64,000 nucleotides of DNA from Archaeoglobus sp. (GTDB lineage Archaea; Halobacteriota; Archaeoglobi; Archaeoglobales; Archaeoglobaceae), in assembly GCF_017656475.1 (NCBI RefSeq), contig NZ_JACDNT010000003.1, positions 26,961 through 90,960 on the forward strand. The letters run 5' to 3'. Of this stretch, positions 33,373 to 43,504 are shown in pieces (the first letter of the stretch is position 1; each line of letters begins with the position of its first letter). A model generated the notes under the pieces. It was not told the DNA's origin, searched no databases, and saw only the letters and a list, made by a program, of their open reading frames with translations. Position numbers and translations under genes: made by a program.

Positions 33373-34784
33373 GAGAGCAATTCTTCTATCAGCTTGGCAG
33401 TGTCTGCAGGATCAGCTCTTCCGCGCGTCTTCTTCATAACCTGCCCGACGAGGAAATTCAGAGCCTGCTTCTTGCCACTCAGGTAATCCTCCACCGCTTT
33501 TGGATTCTCCTCGATAGCCTCCTTGCAGAATCTGATAATCTCATCTTTGGGAATTGCAAAAAGGCCTTTCTTTTGAATTATCGCGTCGATTTCTCCGCCT
33601 TCGTCAAGCTTGGTCCTTATTACCTCTACAACACCTTTCTCCGTTATCCTTTCTTCGTCAAAATACTTCAGGAGCTTTGAAAACTCTTCAGGCTTGAAAA
33701 TCTCCCAGCACTTTGCAAAGTTCCATCCTCTGTAGTTCAGTTCTCCTCTCAGAACATCAACAATCCAGCTCGCTGCAAGTTTTGGATCGACGTGCTTTGC
33801 AACCTCCTCGAAGTAGTCAGCCATCTTTACATCCAGAATAAGGACTTTTGCGAAGTTATCTCCAATGCCGTATTCTCGCTTTAACCTCTCCCTCTTCTCC
33901 TCAGGCATCTCAGGCAGAGTTCCCTCAACCTCTTTCACGATTTCATCGGTTAAAATTGGTACCAGGTCTGGCTCAGGGAAGTAGCGGTAGTCCTGCTCCT
34001 CCTCTTTGCTCCTCAGCGAGACCGTTATGTTTCTGGCCTCATCAAAGTGCCTTGTCTCTCTTACAACAGCCCTGCCTCTCTGCAGCAGGTTTTTCTGTCG
34101 CATTATCTCATAGCTCAGGGCTTTTTCAACACCTTTGAAGGATGAGATGTTCTTGACCTCAACTCTACCGCTCCCCTTGATGGAGATGTTGGCATCGACC
34201 CTCATCGCACCTTCCAAATCGCCGTCAAAGACATCAAGGTACTCAAGAATCATTCTCAGCTTGTTCAGAAAGAGTCTCGCCTCTTTCGGGGAGTTCATTA
34301 CGGGCTCGGTGACGATTTCGAGCAGAGGAGCTCCGCTTCTGTTGTAGTCAACAAGCGAGTACTTTGCTGTTGTTATGGAGCCTTTGTAACTCAGCTTCCC
34401 CGGATCTTCTTCCATGTGTATTCTCTTTAGCTGAATTCTTTTTTCCTGGCCGTCAAGCTCAATTGTAACATGCCCGCCAAGGGCGAGGGGGCGGTCGTAC
34501 TGGCTGATCTGAAATCCCTTTGGAAGGTCGGGATAGAAGTAATTCTTCCTGTCAAAAACCGTGAAGGGTTTAATTTCGGCATTCAATGCCATGGCAACCT
34601 TAACTGCAGCCTTAACAGCCTCCTTGTTGACTACAGGCATCGCCCCCGGCATTCCGAGGCATACGGGGCAGACGTGTGTGTTGGGAGGGCTGTGATGATA
34701 GTTGAGGGGGCATGAGCAGAAAAGTTTAGTTCTGAGCTTGTTAAGCTGAACGTGAACTTCAAGACCTATTACCACGTCATCCAT
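33369..34784 (-). CDS. gatB: Asp/Glu-tRNA amidotransferase subunit B
   Basis: 471 residues from ATG 34784; the open frame extends 96 codons further upstream but the conserved GatB start is [14 protein letters not shown], and a TTTTTAATA box lies 21-29 bases before this ATG. GatB binds misacylated tRNA and phosphorylates it before amidation to Asn- or Gln-tRNA together with GatA and GatC. Motifs: [26 protein letters not shown] with zinc-binding cysteines, [42 protein letters not shown], and the C-terminal YqeY-like domain. gatA and gatC are not in the window. Confidence 0.96.
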   Translation of the reverse strand: MDDVVIGLEVHVQLNKLRTKLFCSCPLNYHHSPPNTHVCPVCLGMPGAMPVVNKEAVKAAVKVAMALNAEIKPFTVFDRKNYFYPDLPKGFQISQYDRPLALGGHVTIELDGQEKRIQLKRIHMEEDPGKLSYKGSITTAKYSLVDYNRSGAPLLEIVTEPVMNSPKEARLFLNKLRMILEYLDVFDGDLEGAMRVDANISIKGSGRVEVKNISSFKGVEKALSYEIMRQKNLLQRGRAVVRETRHFDEARNITVSLRSKEEEQDYRYFPEPDLVPILTDEIVKEVEGTLPEMPEEKRERLKREYGIGDNFAKVLILDVKMADYFEEVAKHVDPKLAASWIVDVLRGELNYRGWNFAKCWEIFKPEEFSKLLKYFDEERITEKGVVEVIRTKLDEGGEIDAIIQKKGLFAIPKDEIIRFCKEAIEENPKAVEDYLSGKKQALNFLVGQVMKKTRGRADPADTAKLIEELLS

Positions 34785-34823
34785 AATGGCTGCACTAAAA
34801 GTCGTATTAAAAAGGTTGTGAAC

Positions 34824-35711
34824 ATGTGGAGGATTGAGCTGGAGCGCGAGGTGAACTGGGAGCTCAAGATGAAGTTTTTTCTGCTGCCAGAACTGCCAAC
34901 TCCCGATGTTGTGGAGGGTAACGTTTGGAGAAGGGCGATTGTGCTGGAGAACGAAGCATTTGCCGTTCTTGCTTATCCTAAAGGGGAGAAAGCAATAGCT
35001 GTTGAAGGGAACTTCTCCACTAAGGAGTGGAAGACAATCAGGGAGAAGCTTGTCGAGTACTTTGGCCTTCAAAATCCAGAGGAGCTTTACAAATTCATGG
35101 AGGGCGATGAGAAGCTGAAAATGCTCAGGGAACGGTTTTACGGATTTGGAAAGGCCGGTTTGATGTCGATGAGCGTTTTTGAAGGCATTGCCAAAGCTGT
35201 AATCCAGCAGCAGATTTCCTTTGTCGTTGCGGAGAAAATAGCTGCAAGAATTGTCCAGAAATTTGGCGAAACTGTTGAGTGGAACGGTTTGAAGTTCTAC
35301 AGCTTCCCCACTCAGAGAGCCATACTTCAGGCTGGAGTGGAGAGGTTGAGGGAGTGCGGGCTGAGCAGGAGGAAAGCCGGGCTGATTCTGGAGATTGCTG
35401 GAGAGGAAAACCTTGAGGAGTTGAGGAAGGCAAGTGAGGATGAGGCGTATGAGTATCTCACGTCGTTCAAAGGCATCGGAAGGTGGACAGCAGAGCTGGT
35501 TCTGTCGATGGTATTGGGGAAGAACGTTTTTCCTGCAGATGATCTGGGGGTGAGGAGGGCAGTTTCTAAGCTGTACTTCAACGGCGAGCTTCAGAGTGCT
35601 GATAAAGTTAGAGAGGTGGCGAGAAAGAGGTTCGGGAAGTATGCGAGAGACATACTGTTTTACCTCTTCCTCTACGACAGATTTTTTAGTAAAGAGTCAG
35701 AATTAATTTGA
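34824..35711 (+). CDS. alkA: 3-methyladenine DNA glycosylase II (AlkA)
   Basis: 295 residues from ATG 34824; upstream in-frame codons (from 34752) run back over the gatB promoter and are rejected. This is the HhH-GPD base-excision enzyme that removes alkylated bases: an N-terminal TBP-like domain, then [21 protein letters not shown], a helix-hairpin-helix [16 protein letters not shown], and [12 protein letters not shown] with the catalytic Asp240, the same number as in the known A. fulgidus enzyme. It is divergent from gatB and its stop overlaps the start of an HTH-CBS gene (TGATG). Confidence 0.95.
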   Translation: MWRIELEREVNWELKMKFFLLPELPTPDVVEGNVWRRAIVLENEAFAVLAYPKGEKAIAVEGNFSTKEWKTIREKLVEYFGLQNPEELYKFMEGDEKLKMLRERFYGFGKAGLMSMSVFEGIAKAVIQQQISFVVAEKIAARIVQKFGETVEWNGLKFYSFPTQRAILQAGVERLRECGLSRRKAGLILEIAGEENLEELRKASEDEAYEYLTSFKGIGRWTAELVLSMVLGKNVFPADDLGVRRAVSKLYFNGELQSADKVREVARKRFGKYARDILFYLFLYDRFFSKESELI

Positions 35712-36265
35712 TGTTCCCCGAAATAGAGGAAATCAGAAGGAAGAGAAAGAAGCTCGGAGTTAGCCAGAAAAAGCTTGCCGAGCTTGTAGGGGTAAGTCAG
35801 CCTTTAATAGCTAGAATTGAGGCTGGTAAGTTTGATCCAAAGCTCTCTCTTGTTAAAAAGATGATGAGGGTTCTTGAAGAGATTGAGGGTGGGAGAGTTG
35901 AGGCGAGGGTTGTGATGAATTCTCCCGTCATTTCCGTCTCCCCGAATGACTTATTGAAGAGGGTTGCGGAACTTATGATGGAAAAGGAGATATCCCAGAT
36001 TCCGGTAATGGAAAACGATGAGCCTGTTGGCGGGATAACTGAGGCAGACATCGTAAAGGCAGTGCTGGAAAAAGGTTCGAGGGCAGAGAGCGTAAGGGTG
36101 CGGGAGATAATGAGTGAACCTTTCCCTGCAGTTGACCCCGAAGAAAGCGTTAATACCGTTTCTAAGCTCCTCATGGAGCACCCTGCTGTGCTGGTTGTTG
36201 ATAAAGGGAAGGTTGTTGGGATAATCACGAAGCAGGATGTGATGAAGTTTTTGACTCAAAACTGA
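35711..36265 (+). CDS. Helix-turn-helix regulator with paired CBS domains
   Basis: 184 residues. Residues 1-65 are an XRE-type helix-turn-helix (SQKKLAELVGVSQPLIARIEAGKFDP). Residues 68-184 hold two CBS repeats (MNSPVISVSPNDLLKRVAELM and MSEPFPAVDPEESVNTVSKLLM, each ending in a IT.AD or IT.QD motif) that usually bind adenosine nucleotides. The fusion is widespread in archaea and probably senses energy state. ATG 35711 overlaps the alkA stop, so it is co-expressed with the repair gene. Confidence 0.9.
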   Translation: MFPEIEEIRRKRKKLGVSQKKLAELVGVSQPLIARIEAGKFDPKLSLVKKMMRVLEEIEGGRVEARVVMNSPVISVSPNDLLKRVAELMMEKEISQIPVMENDEPVGGITEADIVKAVLEKGSRAESVRVREIMSEPFPAVDPEESVNTVSKLLMEHPAVLVVDKGKVVGIITKQDVMKFLTQN

Positions 36266-36306
36266 GGTTTTTGGTAAAAGGCAAAAATCAAAAAATAAAA
36301 AATAGA

Positions 36307-37917
36307 TTAAACTTCTTTCGTCAGCTCCACACAGTACTTCTGCACGGCTTCCTCCTCAACAGGCTTTGTAAGCAGTGAGACGACTATGAACAGTATGAAT
36401 CCAACTGGTATCGCCCAGACTTGGTGCGGTGTGATTAGAGCAGTCTTGTCTCCGAACAGCACGTCGTTGAGGAAGAAGAACGCATGGTGTCCAAGCCCTC
36501 CTTGTTCAACTGGTAGTTTTGCTCTCAACCATGCAAATAGGTGCAGCGGTGTCATGATGACTGCAGTCGTCCACATCGCAGCTCTTGTTGCTCTCTTCCA
36601 CCATAGGCCAAGAATTAATCCCGGACCGAGAGCGGAGATAATGACGACGAATGCCCACCCTGAGAGGTCAAGAACCAAGCCTGGCGGGTTGATGGCAATC
36701 ACAAGTCCGACAAGCAGGAATATCACTGAAATGATTCTGGCGAGGGCGATTGGATTTTCCTTTGCATACCTGCTCTTAAGCATCATGTCTCCCCAGTCCC
36801 TCGTCACAATGGTGTTGACGACCATGACCCATCCTGCTGCTGTGGACATGGCTATAGCTAAACCACCAGCACAGAGAACGCCGAGAATCCACGGATTTTG
36901 CAGTGCTTCGACTGCTGCAACCATCGAGTAGTCTGTCCAGCCTCCAACTCCATACTGTGCCATGTAGCTCTTAAGTATCGCGACGGCGTTGGCCCCCTCT
37001 CCACCCATTGGGCCTGTCTCAATCATAAGCTTTGAAGCCGCACCGATAATCTGCAGTGCCATGTAGAATATACCAGCAGCCAGCGTACACCAGAAGATAC
37101 TCCTCCTCGCAGTCTTGATGTCCATGGTTGTGAAGAACCTCACAACGGTGTAGGGCATTGTTGCGAAGCCGTAATGCCAGACGAAGAACCACCCTATGAC
37201 AGCTATCCACGTTCCGCTGAGGAGGTGGGGCGGTTCAGGATCGCTTGGAGTGTTCCAGAATTTGGGGTTGTTTGCAGCAACCGCTTCATAAAATCCGTTA
37301 ACTCCTCCAAGCTTTACAAGAATGGCAACTGCAGCGATAACTGCTGCGACCGTCATCAGGAAAGCCTGGAAGGCGGCATTCCAGCTTGTTGCAATCATTC
37401 CTCCCCAGACAACGTAGAGCATAACTATAATCGTTCCAACGACAATTCCAATAATGTACGGCACCTTTGCAACAGCCAAGAGGAAGAGAGCCATACCCAC
37501 TATTGAAAGAGTGATGTACAGCACTGCACCAATGACTGTAACGATACCGACAACCCATCTCAGTCTTTCATCGTTGTACCTGTCTGCGTAGTAGTCAGCG
37601 AAGCTTGTTGGAGCGTACTTTCTCAGCGCTGATGCGGTGAGAAGTGTTGCTATTGGCATTCCTGCGATGATGGCTGCCATCGCCCACCAGAAAGGATATC
37701 CGAGAATGAAGACGTATGCTGGCAGTCCGAGCATTGATGCAGGGCTGAGATAAGTCGATTCCAGAGCAAGACCGTTAACAACAGCACCAACCTGCCTTCC
37801 TGCAACGTAGTAGTCAGTGGCGCTCTTCAACCTCTGCCTAGAATAATATCCTATCACAATTATGGCCAAGAAGTAAAGCACTGTTATTCCTACAACTGGA
37901 GCCTCTACTGTCGCCAT
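36307..37917 (-). CDS. Sodium:solute symporter (SSS family, acetate/carboxylate type)
   Basis: 536 residues, 13 or so membrane helices, with the SSS pattern DYYVAGRQVGAVVNGLALESTYLSPASMLGLPAYVFILGYPFWWAM near the N-terminus and the central GGLAIAMSTAAGWVMVVNTIVTRD segment that is typical of ActP-like acetate permeases. It follows a 72-residue small membrane protein, sharing one base, as in bacterial yjcH-actP. The CoA-activating genes at 40787-47084 suggest that it imports a short carboxylic acid that is then activated. Substrate is inferred. Confidence 0.9.
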   Translation of the reverse strand: MATVEAPVVGITVLYFLAIIVIGYYSRQRLKSATDYYVAGRQVGAVVNGLALESTYLSPASMLGLPAYVFILGYPFWWAMAAIIAGMPIATLLTASALRKYAPTSFADYYADRYNDERLRWVVGIVTVIGAVLYITLSIVGMALFLLAVAKVPYIIGIVVGTIIVMLYVVWGGMIATSWNAAFQAFLMTVAAVIAAVAILVKLGGVNGFYEAVAANNPKFWNTPSDPEPPHLLSGTWIAVIGWFFVWHYGFATMPYTVVRFFTTMDIKTARRSIFWCTLAAGIFYMALQIIGAASKLMIETGPMGGEGANAVAILKSYMAQYGVGGWTDYSMVAAVEALQNPWILGVLCAGGLAIAMSTAAGWVMVVNTIVTRDWGDMMLKSRYAKENPIALARIISVIFLLVGLVIAINPPGLVLDLSGWAFVVIISALGPGLILGLWWKRATRAAMWTTAVIMTPLHLFAWLRAKLPVEQGGLGHHAFFFLNDVLFGDKTALITPHQVWAIPVGFILFIVVSLLTKPVEEEAVQKYCVELTKEV

Positions 37918-38135
37918 CAGGCACCACCTCTCGCCTCTTCAGCCTTCTCCGGGAAGTAGAAGTAGATTACAGACATCACCAGTGGTATCACAAACGACCC
38001 CAAGAACGCTGCATACCAGAACGGCAGTCCAACGATGTGGTTAATCCCTGCAGTCGCCTCTGCAATCCAGCAAAGCGCTGTAAATCCGTAATACACTACT
38101 ACACCTACCCAAAACACTTTTGGCGGCCAAGGCAT
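37917..38135 (-). CDS. Small membrane subunit of the SSS symporter
   Basis: 72 residues with two membrane helices (FWVGVVVYYGFTALCWIAEA and WYAAFLGSFVIPLVMSVIYFYF). Such small proteins (DUF485/DUF4212 type) commonly precede SSS carboxylate transporters and are thought to form part of the transporter. GGTGAG stands 5 bases before the ATG. Its promoter box TTTAAAT (38181-38187) lies beside the inverted repeat at 38198-38218. Confidence 0.75.
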   Translation of the reverse strand: MPWPPKVFWVGVVVYYGFTALCWIAEATAGINHIVGLPFWYAAFLGSFVIPLVMSVIYFYFPEKAEEARGGA

Positions 38136-38197
38136 ATTTTCTCACCTACCTACTCTATTGTTTGTGATAAATTGAACATATTTAAATTTTTTCATTT

Positions 38198-38218
38198 ATC
38201 AACACAACTAATGTTGAT
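38198..38218 (+). promoter_or_regulatory. Perfect 7-7-7 inverted repeat between divergent genes, operator candidate
   Basis: ATCAACA - 7 bases - TGTTGAT is a perfect inverted repeat in the divergent promoter region of the symporter pair and the cNMP/CBS gene. It lies about 11 bases upstream of the minus-strand TATA candidate (38181-38187) and about 30 bases upstream of the plus-strand one (CTTTATAATA, 38247-38256). A nearby GTGATAA (38164-38170) matches the arm of the repeat at 7486-7506. Confidence 0.45.
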
Positions 38219-38278
38219 TGATATTTACCATGTAACTCTGGAAAAGCTTTATAATACGGGATTTGTTAATTATAAAAA

Positions 38279-40081
38279 ATGTTGCCACCTAAGGAGTTTT
38301 TAAGAAAAATAAAACCTTTCAGCCTTTTGAGAGATGAGGAGCTGGAAAAAATAGTTGGCAAGCTGGAAGTCGAAGCCTTCGAGGAGGGAGAGGAAATAAT
38401 AAAGGGTGGAAAGAGTGGTGATTACGTTTACTTCGTTTATTCTGGAGTTGTCGGCATCTACGAAAACGGAAAGCTGGTTGATCGATTTTCACGTGGAGAG
38501 ATTTTTGGTCTCACCCACAATCCGCAGAGAGTGGCAGTTGCTGAGGAGGACACGATATGCTATCTCATCAAAAAAGATGTTTTCACGGAGATCATGGAAA
38601 AAAACAAGCTATTCTCTGATTTTTTCAAATCTTTTGAGGAGAAGAGATTTAGCAGAATTCCAGACCTCTTCAGAGAGGAAGAGATCACAGACAGGTTGTT
38701 TCTAACAAGAGTTGGAGATTTAATTACGAAAAAACCCGTTGTCTGCAGTCCATACACCTCAATCAGAGACGCTGCAGTCAAGATGGAACTCAACAACGTA
38801 GGCTCGATTGTGGTGGTTGATGATAACCTAAGACCTCTTGGAATTCTCACAAGCAAGGATTTCAGGACCTTCATAATCTACGGAAAAAGTCATGAGGAGA
38901 AAGTCTCTGCCTACATGACCTCACCTGTTGTTGCTGTCGATCACTCAACACCTGTTTTCGAGGCTCATCTGGAACTGCTAAAGAGGGGTATAAACCACCT
39001 CGTTGTTACAGATGATGGAAAGGTTAAGGGCGTTATAACCGCCAACGATATTTTAACTCTTTTCGAGCCCACGACATCGCTCATCGTTCTTTACAGAAGG
39101 CTAAAAAAGGCAAATAACCTTGAAGAAATAAAAATTACATTCAAGAACCTATCAAAATCGATTTCGGCACTCGTTACACGGGGCATGCACTTCTACGACC
39201 TTTCAAACCTCCTAACGGAAATCTACGACTACATGGTCGTAAAGGTGATTGAATTGGAGAGGGAGAAATTTGAGTCGGAGAAAGGAAAGCTACCTGATTT
39301 TGCATGGATCCACATGGGCAGTTCTGCGAGAAAGGAGCAGGTGATGGCCACAGACCAGGACAATGCGATCATTCACGAAGGTGATGGAGAGGAGCTTCTC
39401 CTGTTTGCTGAGAAAGTTAACACTGCACTTGATTACATTGGAATTCCCAAATGCAAGGGAGGGTATATGGCGATGAACTGGTGCAAAAGTGTTGAAGAGT
39501 GGAAGAATGTTTTTTCAGAGTGGTTTGAAAAGCTAACGCCGGAGAATATCAGGCTCTTATCAGTTTTTCTTGACTTAAGAGTGATCTATGGAAATGAGAA
39601 ACTGTACAGGGAACTGATTGAGCATATAAAGCTTGAGCACACTCCTCAATCGCTAAGATTTCTCGCACACGATGCCACGATGACTGAACCTCCGCTTGGA
39701 CTCTTCGGGCTTAGGATGAAAAGTAAGATTGACTTGAAGATGAATGGGATATACCCCATAGTGAATGGAACAAGAATTCTCGCATTGGAAAACGGTTTTC
39801 TCGAAATAACAAACACGAGAGAGAGGCTGGAAAAATTGAGGAGTTCTGGAATAATGGATGCTGAACTTGCCGAATCCCTAAAGGAAACATACGAGTTTCT
39901 CCAGGATTTGAGATTAAAAATGCAGGCCAAGGAAATTGTTGAGGGCAAAAAAGCTGACAACATTATCAAAGTGTCTGAGATGGACAGACTCGACGCCTTC
40001 GTTCTTAAAGAGGGTTTCAAGGTTATCAAAAGATTTCAGAACTTTTTGAAAGGACACTACGGTATTGAGAGGGGTCTGTGA
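38279..40081 (+). CDS. Signalling protein with cyclic-nucleotide-binding, CBS and DUF294 nucleotidyltransferase domains
   Basis: 600 residues. About 10-130 is a cNMP-binding-like barrel (EGEEIIKGGKSGDYVYFVYSG). About 145-265 are two CBS domains (ITKKPVVCSPYTSIRDAAVKM, MTSPVVAVDHSTPVFEAHLEL). About 330-480 is a DUF294 nucleotidyltransferase with GSSARKEQ and DQDNAII, the GS and DxD-type metal motifs, followed by its helical C-domain. Related proteins in bacteria lie next to acetate uptake and acs genes together with a DnaQ-like exonuclease, the same set as here. A TATA box 25 bases upstream of ATG suggests a leaderless message. It may sense nucleotides and modify a target by nucleotidyl transfer; unproven. 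Confidence 0.88.
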   Translation: MLPPKEFLRKIKPFSLLRDEELEKIVGKLEVEAFEEGEEIIKGGKSGDYVYFVYSGVVGIYENGKLVDRFSRGEIFGLTHNPQRVAVAEEDTICYLIKKDVFTEIMEKNKLFSDFFKSFEEKRFSRIPDLFREEEITDRLFLTRVGDLITKKPVVCSPYTSIRDAAVKMELNNVGSIVVVDDNLRPLGILTSKDFRTFIIYGKSHEEKVSAYMTSPVVAVDHSTPVFEAHLELLKRGINHLVVTDDGKVKGVITANDILTLFEPTTSLIVLYRRLKKANNLEEIKITFKNLSKSISALVTRGMHFYDLSNLLTEIYDYMVVKVIELEREKFESEKGKLPDFAWIHMGSSARKEQVMATDQDNAIIHEGDGEELLLFAEKVNTALDYIGIPKCKGGYMAMNWCKSVEEWKNVFSEWFEKLTPENIRLLSVFLDLRVIYGNEKLYRELIEHIKLEHTPQSLRFLAHDATMTEPPLGLFGLRMKSKIDLKMNGIYPIVNGTRILALENGFLEITNTRERLEKLRSSGIMDAELAESLKETYEFLQDLRLKMQAKEIVEGKKADNIIKVSEMDRLDAFVLKEGFKVIKRFQNFLKGHYGIERGL

Positions 40082-40698
40082 TGGAGGGCAACTTGAGAAA
40101 AATTCAATTTCTGTCAGTAGACCTCGAAACTACAGGTTTAAACCAGAAAAAAGATGAAATCATAGCCATAGGGGCTGTACCAATAGTGGGAACCAGAATT
40201 ATGGCTGGAGAAAGCTACTACAGGCTGCTAAGACCAGAAAAATTCAAGTTTGAGTCAATGAAGTTTCACGGTCTCGACCCTGCCAGACTGAAAACAGCCA
40301 ACAACTTTTCAGAAATTGCAGAAGAGGTTGTGGAACTCCTCAGGGGAAAAGTCCTCGTCGGCTACGCAGTTGAAATTGATTACGGATTTTTGAAGAGAGC
40401 CTTAAAGAAGGAGGGCTACAAACTTGAAAACAGAAGAATAGATGTGATAGACTTTGAAAGAGCTGTTTGCTACATTCTTGGAGAGAGACCTGTTGAGAAA
40501 ATGTCTTTAGATAGTTTGGCGAAAAAGTACAAGATTGATGTGAGCTACAGACACAATGCTCTTGCCGATGCATTTATTACAGCCCAAATTTTTCAGTTTC
40601 AGCTTCTAAAAATCCTCAAATACGGAATAAAAACCATCAACATGCTGTTTGATTTGCTAAAAAGAGTGGAGAGAGACCGGCATTATCACATTTTCTAA
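40081..40698 (+). CDS. DnaQ-type 3'-5' exonuclease family protein
   Basis: 205 residues; ATG 40081 overlaps the DUF294 protein stop (TGATG). DEDD exonuclease motifs: SVDLETTGL (Asp14, Glu16), the FHGLDP segment with NNFSEIAEEVVELLRGKVLVGYAVEIDYGFL, and HNALADAFITAQIF with the catalytic His and last Asp. It is similar to the epsilon subunit of DNA polymerase III, but archaea replicate with other polymerases; the coupling to the CBS/DUF294 protein suggests a signalling or nucleotide-turnover role rather than proofreading. A T-run follows at 40709-40717. Confidence 0.88.
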   Translation: MEGNLRKIQFLSVDLETTGLNQKKDEIIAIGAVPIVGTRIMAGESYYRLLRPEKFKFESMKFHGLDPARLKTANNFSEIAEEVVELLRGKVLVGYAVEIDYGFLKRALKKEGYKLENRRIDVIDFERAVCYILGERPVEKMSLDSLAKKYKIDVSYRHNALADAFITAQIFQFQLLKILKYGIKTINMLFDLLKRVERDRHYHIF

Positions 40699-40786
40699 GC
40701 ATTTCTACATTTTTTTAAAGTTTTAAATCGAAAAACTTATACATTTGAAAATTACCGAATTATTAATACTGAATGGAGGGATTGTA

Positions 40787-42115
40787 TTGAGCGTCGAGAA
40801 GTATATGGATTATGTGAAGAAACTGCTTGGTGCTGAAGACATCTTTGACCGTGATGAGCCCCTTAAAGGTGTGAGGGTTCTTGAGGTTTGCAGTGTCGTT
40901 CTTGGGCCTGCAGCTACTGACTACTTAGCGGAGTTTGGTGCTGAGGTGATAAAGTTCGAGGCGAGGCGAGGAGACCAGATGCGCTACGTCACACCATACG
41001 CATTTTTCTGGCGAAACCTCTCTCCAGGATTACTGGAGCAGAACCACAACAAGTACTGGGTTGGAATGCACCTCGGCCATCCGAAGGCAAGGGAGATTTT
41101 CTATGAGTTTGTGAAGAAGAGTGACGTTGTTGTGGACAATCTCACTCCTGGGAGGTTGTCGAAGTGGGGCTTGAGCTACGACAGACTCAGGGAGATAAAC
41201 CCGAGAATTATACAGCTGCATGTTTCGGGATTTGGGAGTTGGGGACCTTATACCGGAAGAACTTCGTATGATGCCATCGCTCAGAGCGAGGGAGGGTTGG
41301 CTTACATTACAGGGTTCGAAGGGAGAGGGCCGCTAAAGTCGGGAGTGTGGATTGCAGACTGGACCACAGCTCTGATGTGCGCTGTTGCAATAGTTGCCGC
41401 CCTGAACTACAGGGAGAGGACGGGAGAAGGACAGTACATCGATTACTCTCAGGTGGAGAACGTCATCAGATTTCTGGACTGGACATGGACGTATGTGGAC
41501 ATGACGGGCGAGAACAGGGAAAGAGTGGGGAACAGAGATCTTGCAATCTGCCCCTCTGACCTGTTTGACTGCAAGGATGGATGGGTTGCGATTGTTGCCT
41601 TTACAGAGGAGGAGTTCATGGGACTCTGCAAGGCAATGGACAGAATGGATCTCTATGAGAAGTTTGCTGACCCACTTGAGAGGTTGAAGGACGAAAACGC
41701 CAGGCAAATTCTGAAAGAGATTGCAGAATGGGCAAAAACCAAGACGGTTAAGGAAGTCGAGGAGCTTGCAGATAAGTACGGTTTTGCAGCCACGCATGTC
41801 GTTGAGGCGGATGAGGCTTACTACAGTGAACATCTGCGAGAGAGAGGGGCAATTATGGCGTACGATGATCCACTTTACGGCGAGTTTGTTGAACCATGCT
41901 ACCCGCCAAGAATGGAAACACCAGCAAGGCTGAAATGGGGTGCAAGACCTATTGGATTTGACAACGAGTTCGTTTTGACAAAGTACCTTGGCCTGAGTAT
42001 GGAGGAAATCGAACAGCTGTATGAGGAAGGTGTCATCTACAGGTGGAATCCAGACGTGAAGCCGCAATGCCCACCACCCGACTGGGATGGAAAGAAGGGA
42101 TTGAAGTTCCCGTGA
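40787..42115 (+). CDS. Family III CoA-transferase (CaiB/BaiF), first of a pair
   Basis: 442 residues from TTG 40787, which has GGAGGG 6 bases upstream; an upstream TTG at 40745 lacks such a site. The interlocked-ring family moves CoA between acids. Seen are [75 protein letters not shown] with the Asp that should form the aspartyl-CoA adduct, and [18 protein letters not shown]. It is 9 bases from a second, different member of the family; the pair may form a heteromer as in benzylsuccinate CoA-transferase BbsEF. The substrate is unknown. Confidence 0.9.
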   Translation: MSVEKYMDYVKKLLGAEDIFDRDEPLKGVRVLEVCSVVLGPAATDYLAEFGAEVIKFEARRGDQMRYVTPYAFFWRNLSPGLLEQNHNKYWVGMHLGHPKAREIFYEFVKKSDVVVDNLTPGRLSKWGLSYDRLREINPRIIQLHVSGFGSWGPYTGRTSYDAIAQSEGGLAYITGFEGRGPLKSGVWIADWTTALMCAVAIVAALNYRERTGEGQYIDYSQVENVIRFLDWTWTYVDMTGENRERVGNRDLAICPSDLFDCKDGWVAIVAFTEEEFMGLCKAMDRMDLYEKFADPLERLKDENARQILKEIAEWAKTKTVKEVEELADKYGFAATHVVEADEAYYSEHLRERGAIMAYDDPLYGEFVEPCYPPRMETPARLKWGARPIGFDNEFVLTKYLGLSMEEIEQLYEEGVIYRWNPDVKPQCPPPDWDGKKGLKFP

Positions 42116-42124
42116 GGTGGTAGA

Positions 42125-43477
42125 ATGAAGGAGAAGGCTATTGTTGGAATGGCACTCGATCCTCAGTATGCGAGGTTCATCTACAACGAAACGAATCCTG
42201 ATGATGTGATGAGAAAGCCCGAAGCGATTGACGACATGGTAGTTCTTGATATGAGTTACGGAAATTATGCTGGACTGTTTGCCTCTTCAATTCTTGCAGA
42301 ACTTGGGGCTGAGGTTATCAGGATTGAGCCGCCTGAAGGAGATATCGCCAGAAAAATGACCCCCTACGGCATAATGGTCAAGGATGCAGGGCTTGCCTAT
42401 CTTACAGAGGGGAGAAACAAGTTCCATGTTACCTTGAATATTGAGAGTGAGGAGGGGAGAGGCATACTAAAAAGGCTGGTAAAGAAAGCGGATGTGCTGA
42501 TAGAGTCATTTAAGCCCGGATACATGGATTCCCTCGGCGTTGGCTACAGACAGCTTAGGGAAATCAATCCAGGGCTGATTTACTGTGCGGTCAACACCTA
42601 TGGGCAATTCGGAAAGGATGCAAAGGAGCATGCATCTCAGCCCGACTACGACCTTGCAGATCAGGCAAGGGGAGTGATTATGTCGGTTACTGGAGAGCCG
42701 GAGCTTGATCCAGAGGTGCCAGATGAGTACAAGAAGCCCCTAAAACACGGAAACTGGATGGGGTGGTATGCTGGTGGAGCTTGGGCGGCTTTTGGCATTC
42801 TCCTAGCAATGTTTTACAAGAGAAAAACGGGCAAGGGCCAGATGATCGATGCCGCCCCGCCTGAGGGTATGCTTGCGATTTCGAACTATTTAATGCAGTA
42901 CTTCCACCTGACGAAAAAGAAGATGGTAAGAGCTGGCAACTTTGACTACGCCGTCTTTCCGTACACCTACGTGAGATGTAAGGATGGCTACACCTTCATG
43001 TCTGGCTTTACTGATCCAAACTGGGCTGCTCTTTGTGAAATCATGAACCGTCCAGATCTGCAGAAGCAGTTCCCAACGATAAAGGAGAGGCTCACACCTG
43101 AGAACCAGCCAAAGATTCAGCACGAGATAGAGAAGTTCACGATGAACTACACTGCAGCAGAGCTTCTTGAAATCGTCACAGAGTACTCAAGGAGGCCAGA
43201 CAAGAAGGGAACGGTTGTGACGGGAAGACTTAACGCTCCGAAAGAAGTTCTGGAAGTTGAGCACTTCAAAGTCAAGAGAATGTTTGTAAAGCTCAAAGAT
43301 CCGCACTACGGAGAGGTGCTGGTTCCAAACTCTACACTGAGATTTATGTCGAAAACACCTGGGAGGGTAAAATGGGTCTGCAGGCCGATTGGTGCTGACA
43401 ATGAGTATATTTATGGAAAGTATCTCGGTATATCTGGTAAGAGGCTTGAGGAACTAAAAGAGAAAGGAGTCGTTTAA
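42125..43477 (+). CDS. Family III CoA-transferase (CaiB/BaiF), second of a pair
   Basis: 450 residues, start preceded by GAGGTGGTAGA. Motifs: [53 protein letters not shown], and [18 protein letters not shown] with the candidate catalytic Asp. It is clearly a homologue of the preceding protein but diverged, so this is not a recent duplication. Both proteins are 40-50 residues longer than typical CaiB. The two CoA-transferases, the acetyl-CoA-synthetase-like enzyme and another ligase are in one direction with short gaps and probably form an operon for acid activation. Confidence 0.9.
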   Translation: MKEKAIVGMALDPQYARFIYNETNPDDVMRKPEAIDDMVVLDMSYGNYAGLFASSILAELGAEVIRIEPPEGDIARKMTPYGIMVKDAGLAYLTEGRNKFHVTLNIESEEGRGILKRLVKKADVLIESFKPGYMDSLGVGYRQLREINPGLIYCAVNTYGQFGKDAKEHASQPDYDLADQARGVIMSVTGEPELDPEVPDEYKKPLKHGNWMGWYAGGAWAAFGILLAMFYKRKTGKGQMIDAAPPEGMLAISNYLMQYFHLTKKKMVRAGNFDYAVFPYTYVRCKDGYTFMSGFTDPNWAALCEIMNRPDLQKQFPTIKERLTPENQPKIQHEIEKFTMNYTAAELLEIVTEYSRRPDKKGTVVTGRLNAPKEVLEVEHFKVKRMFVKLKDPHYGEVLVPNSTLRFMSKTPGRVKWVCRPIGADNEYIYGKYLGISGKRLEELKEKGVV

Positions 43478-43504
43478 TCTTATTTTTTTTTGAGGTGGTG
43501 AAAA

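Noticed and set aside
34785..35072. 96-codon N-terminal extension of gatB
   Set aside because: The GatB family begins at [11 protein letters not shown], a TATA box precedes that ATG at leaderless distance, and the extension runs antisense through alkA.
40081..40698. Replicative proofreading subunit
   Set aside because: The gene is translationally coupled to a CBS/DUF294 signalling protein, and archaeal polymerases carry their own exonuclease domains.
41333..42067. 244-codon open frame on the minus strand
   Set aside because: Antisense to the first CoA-transferase of the pair, whose frame is conserved; cysteine- and histidine-rich composition is typical of a shadow.
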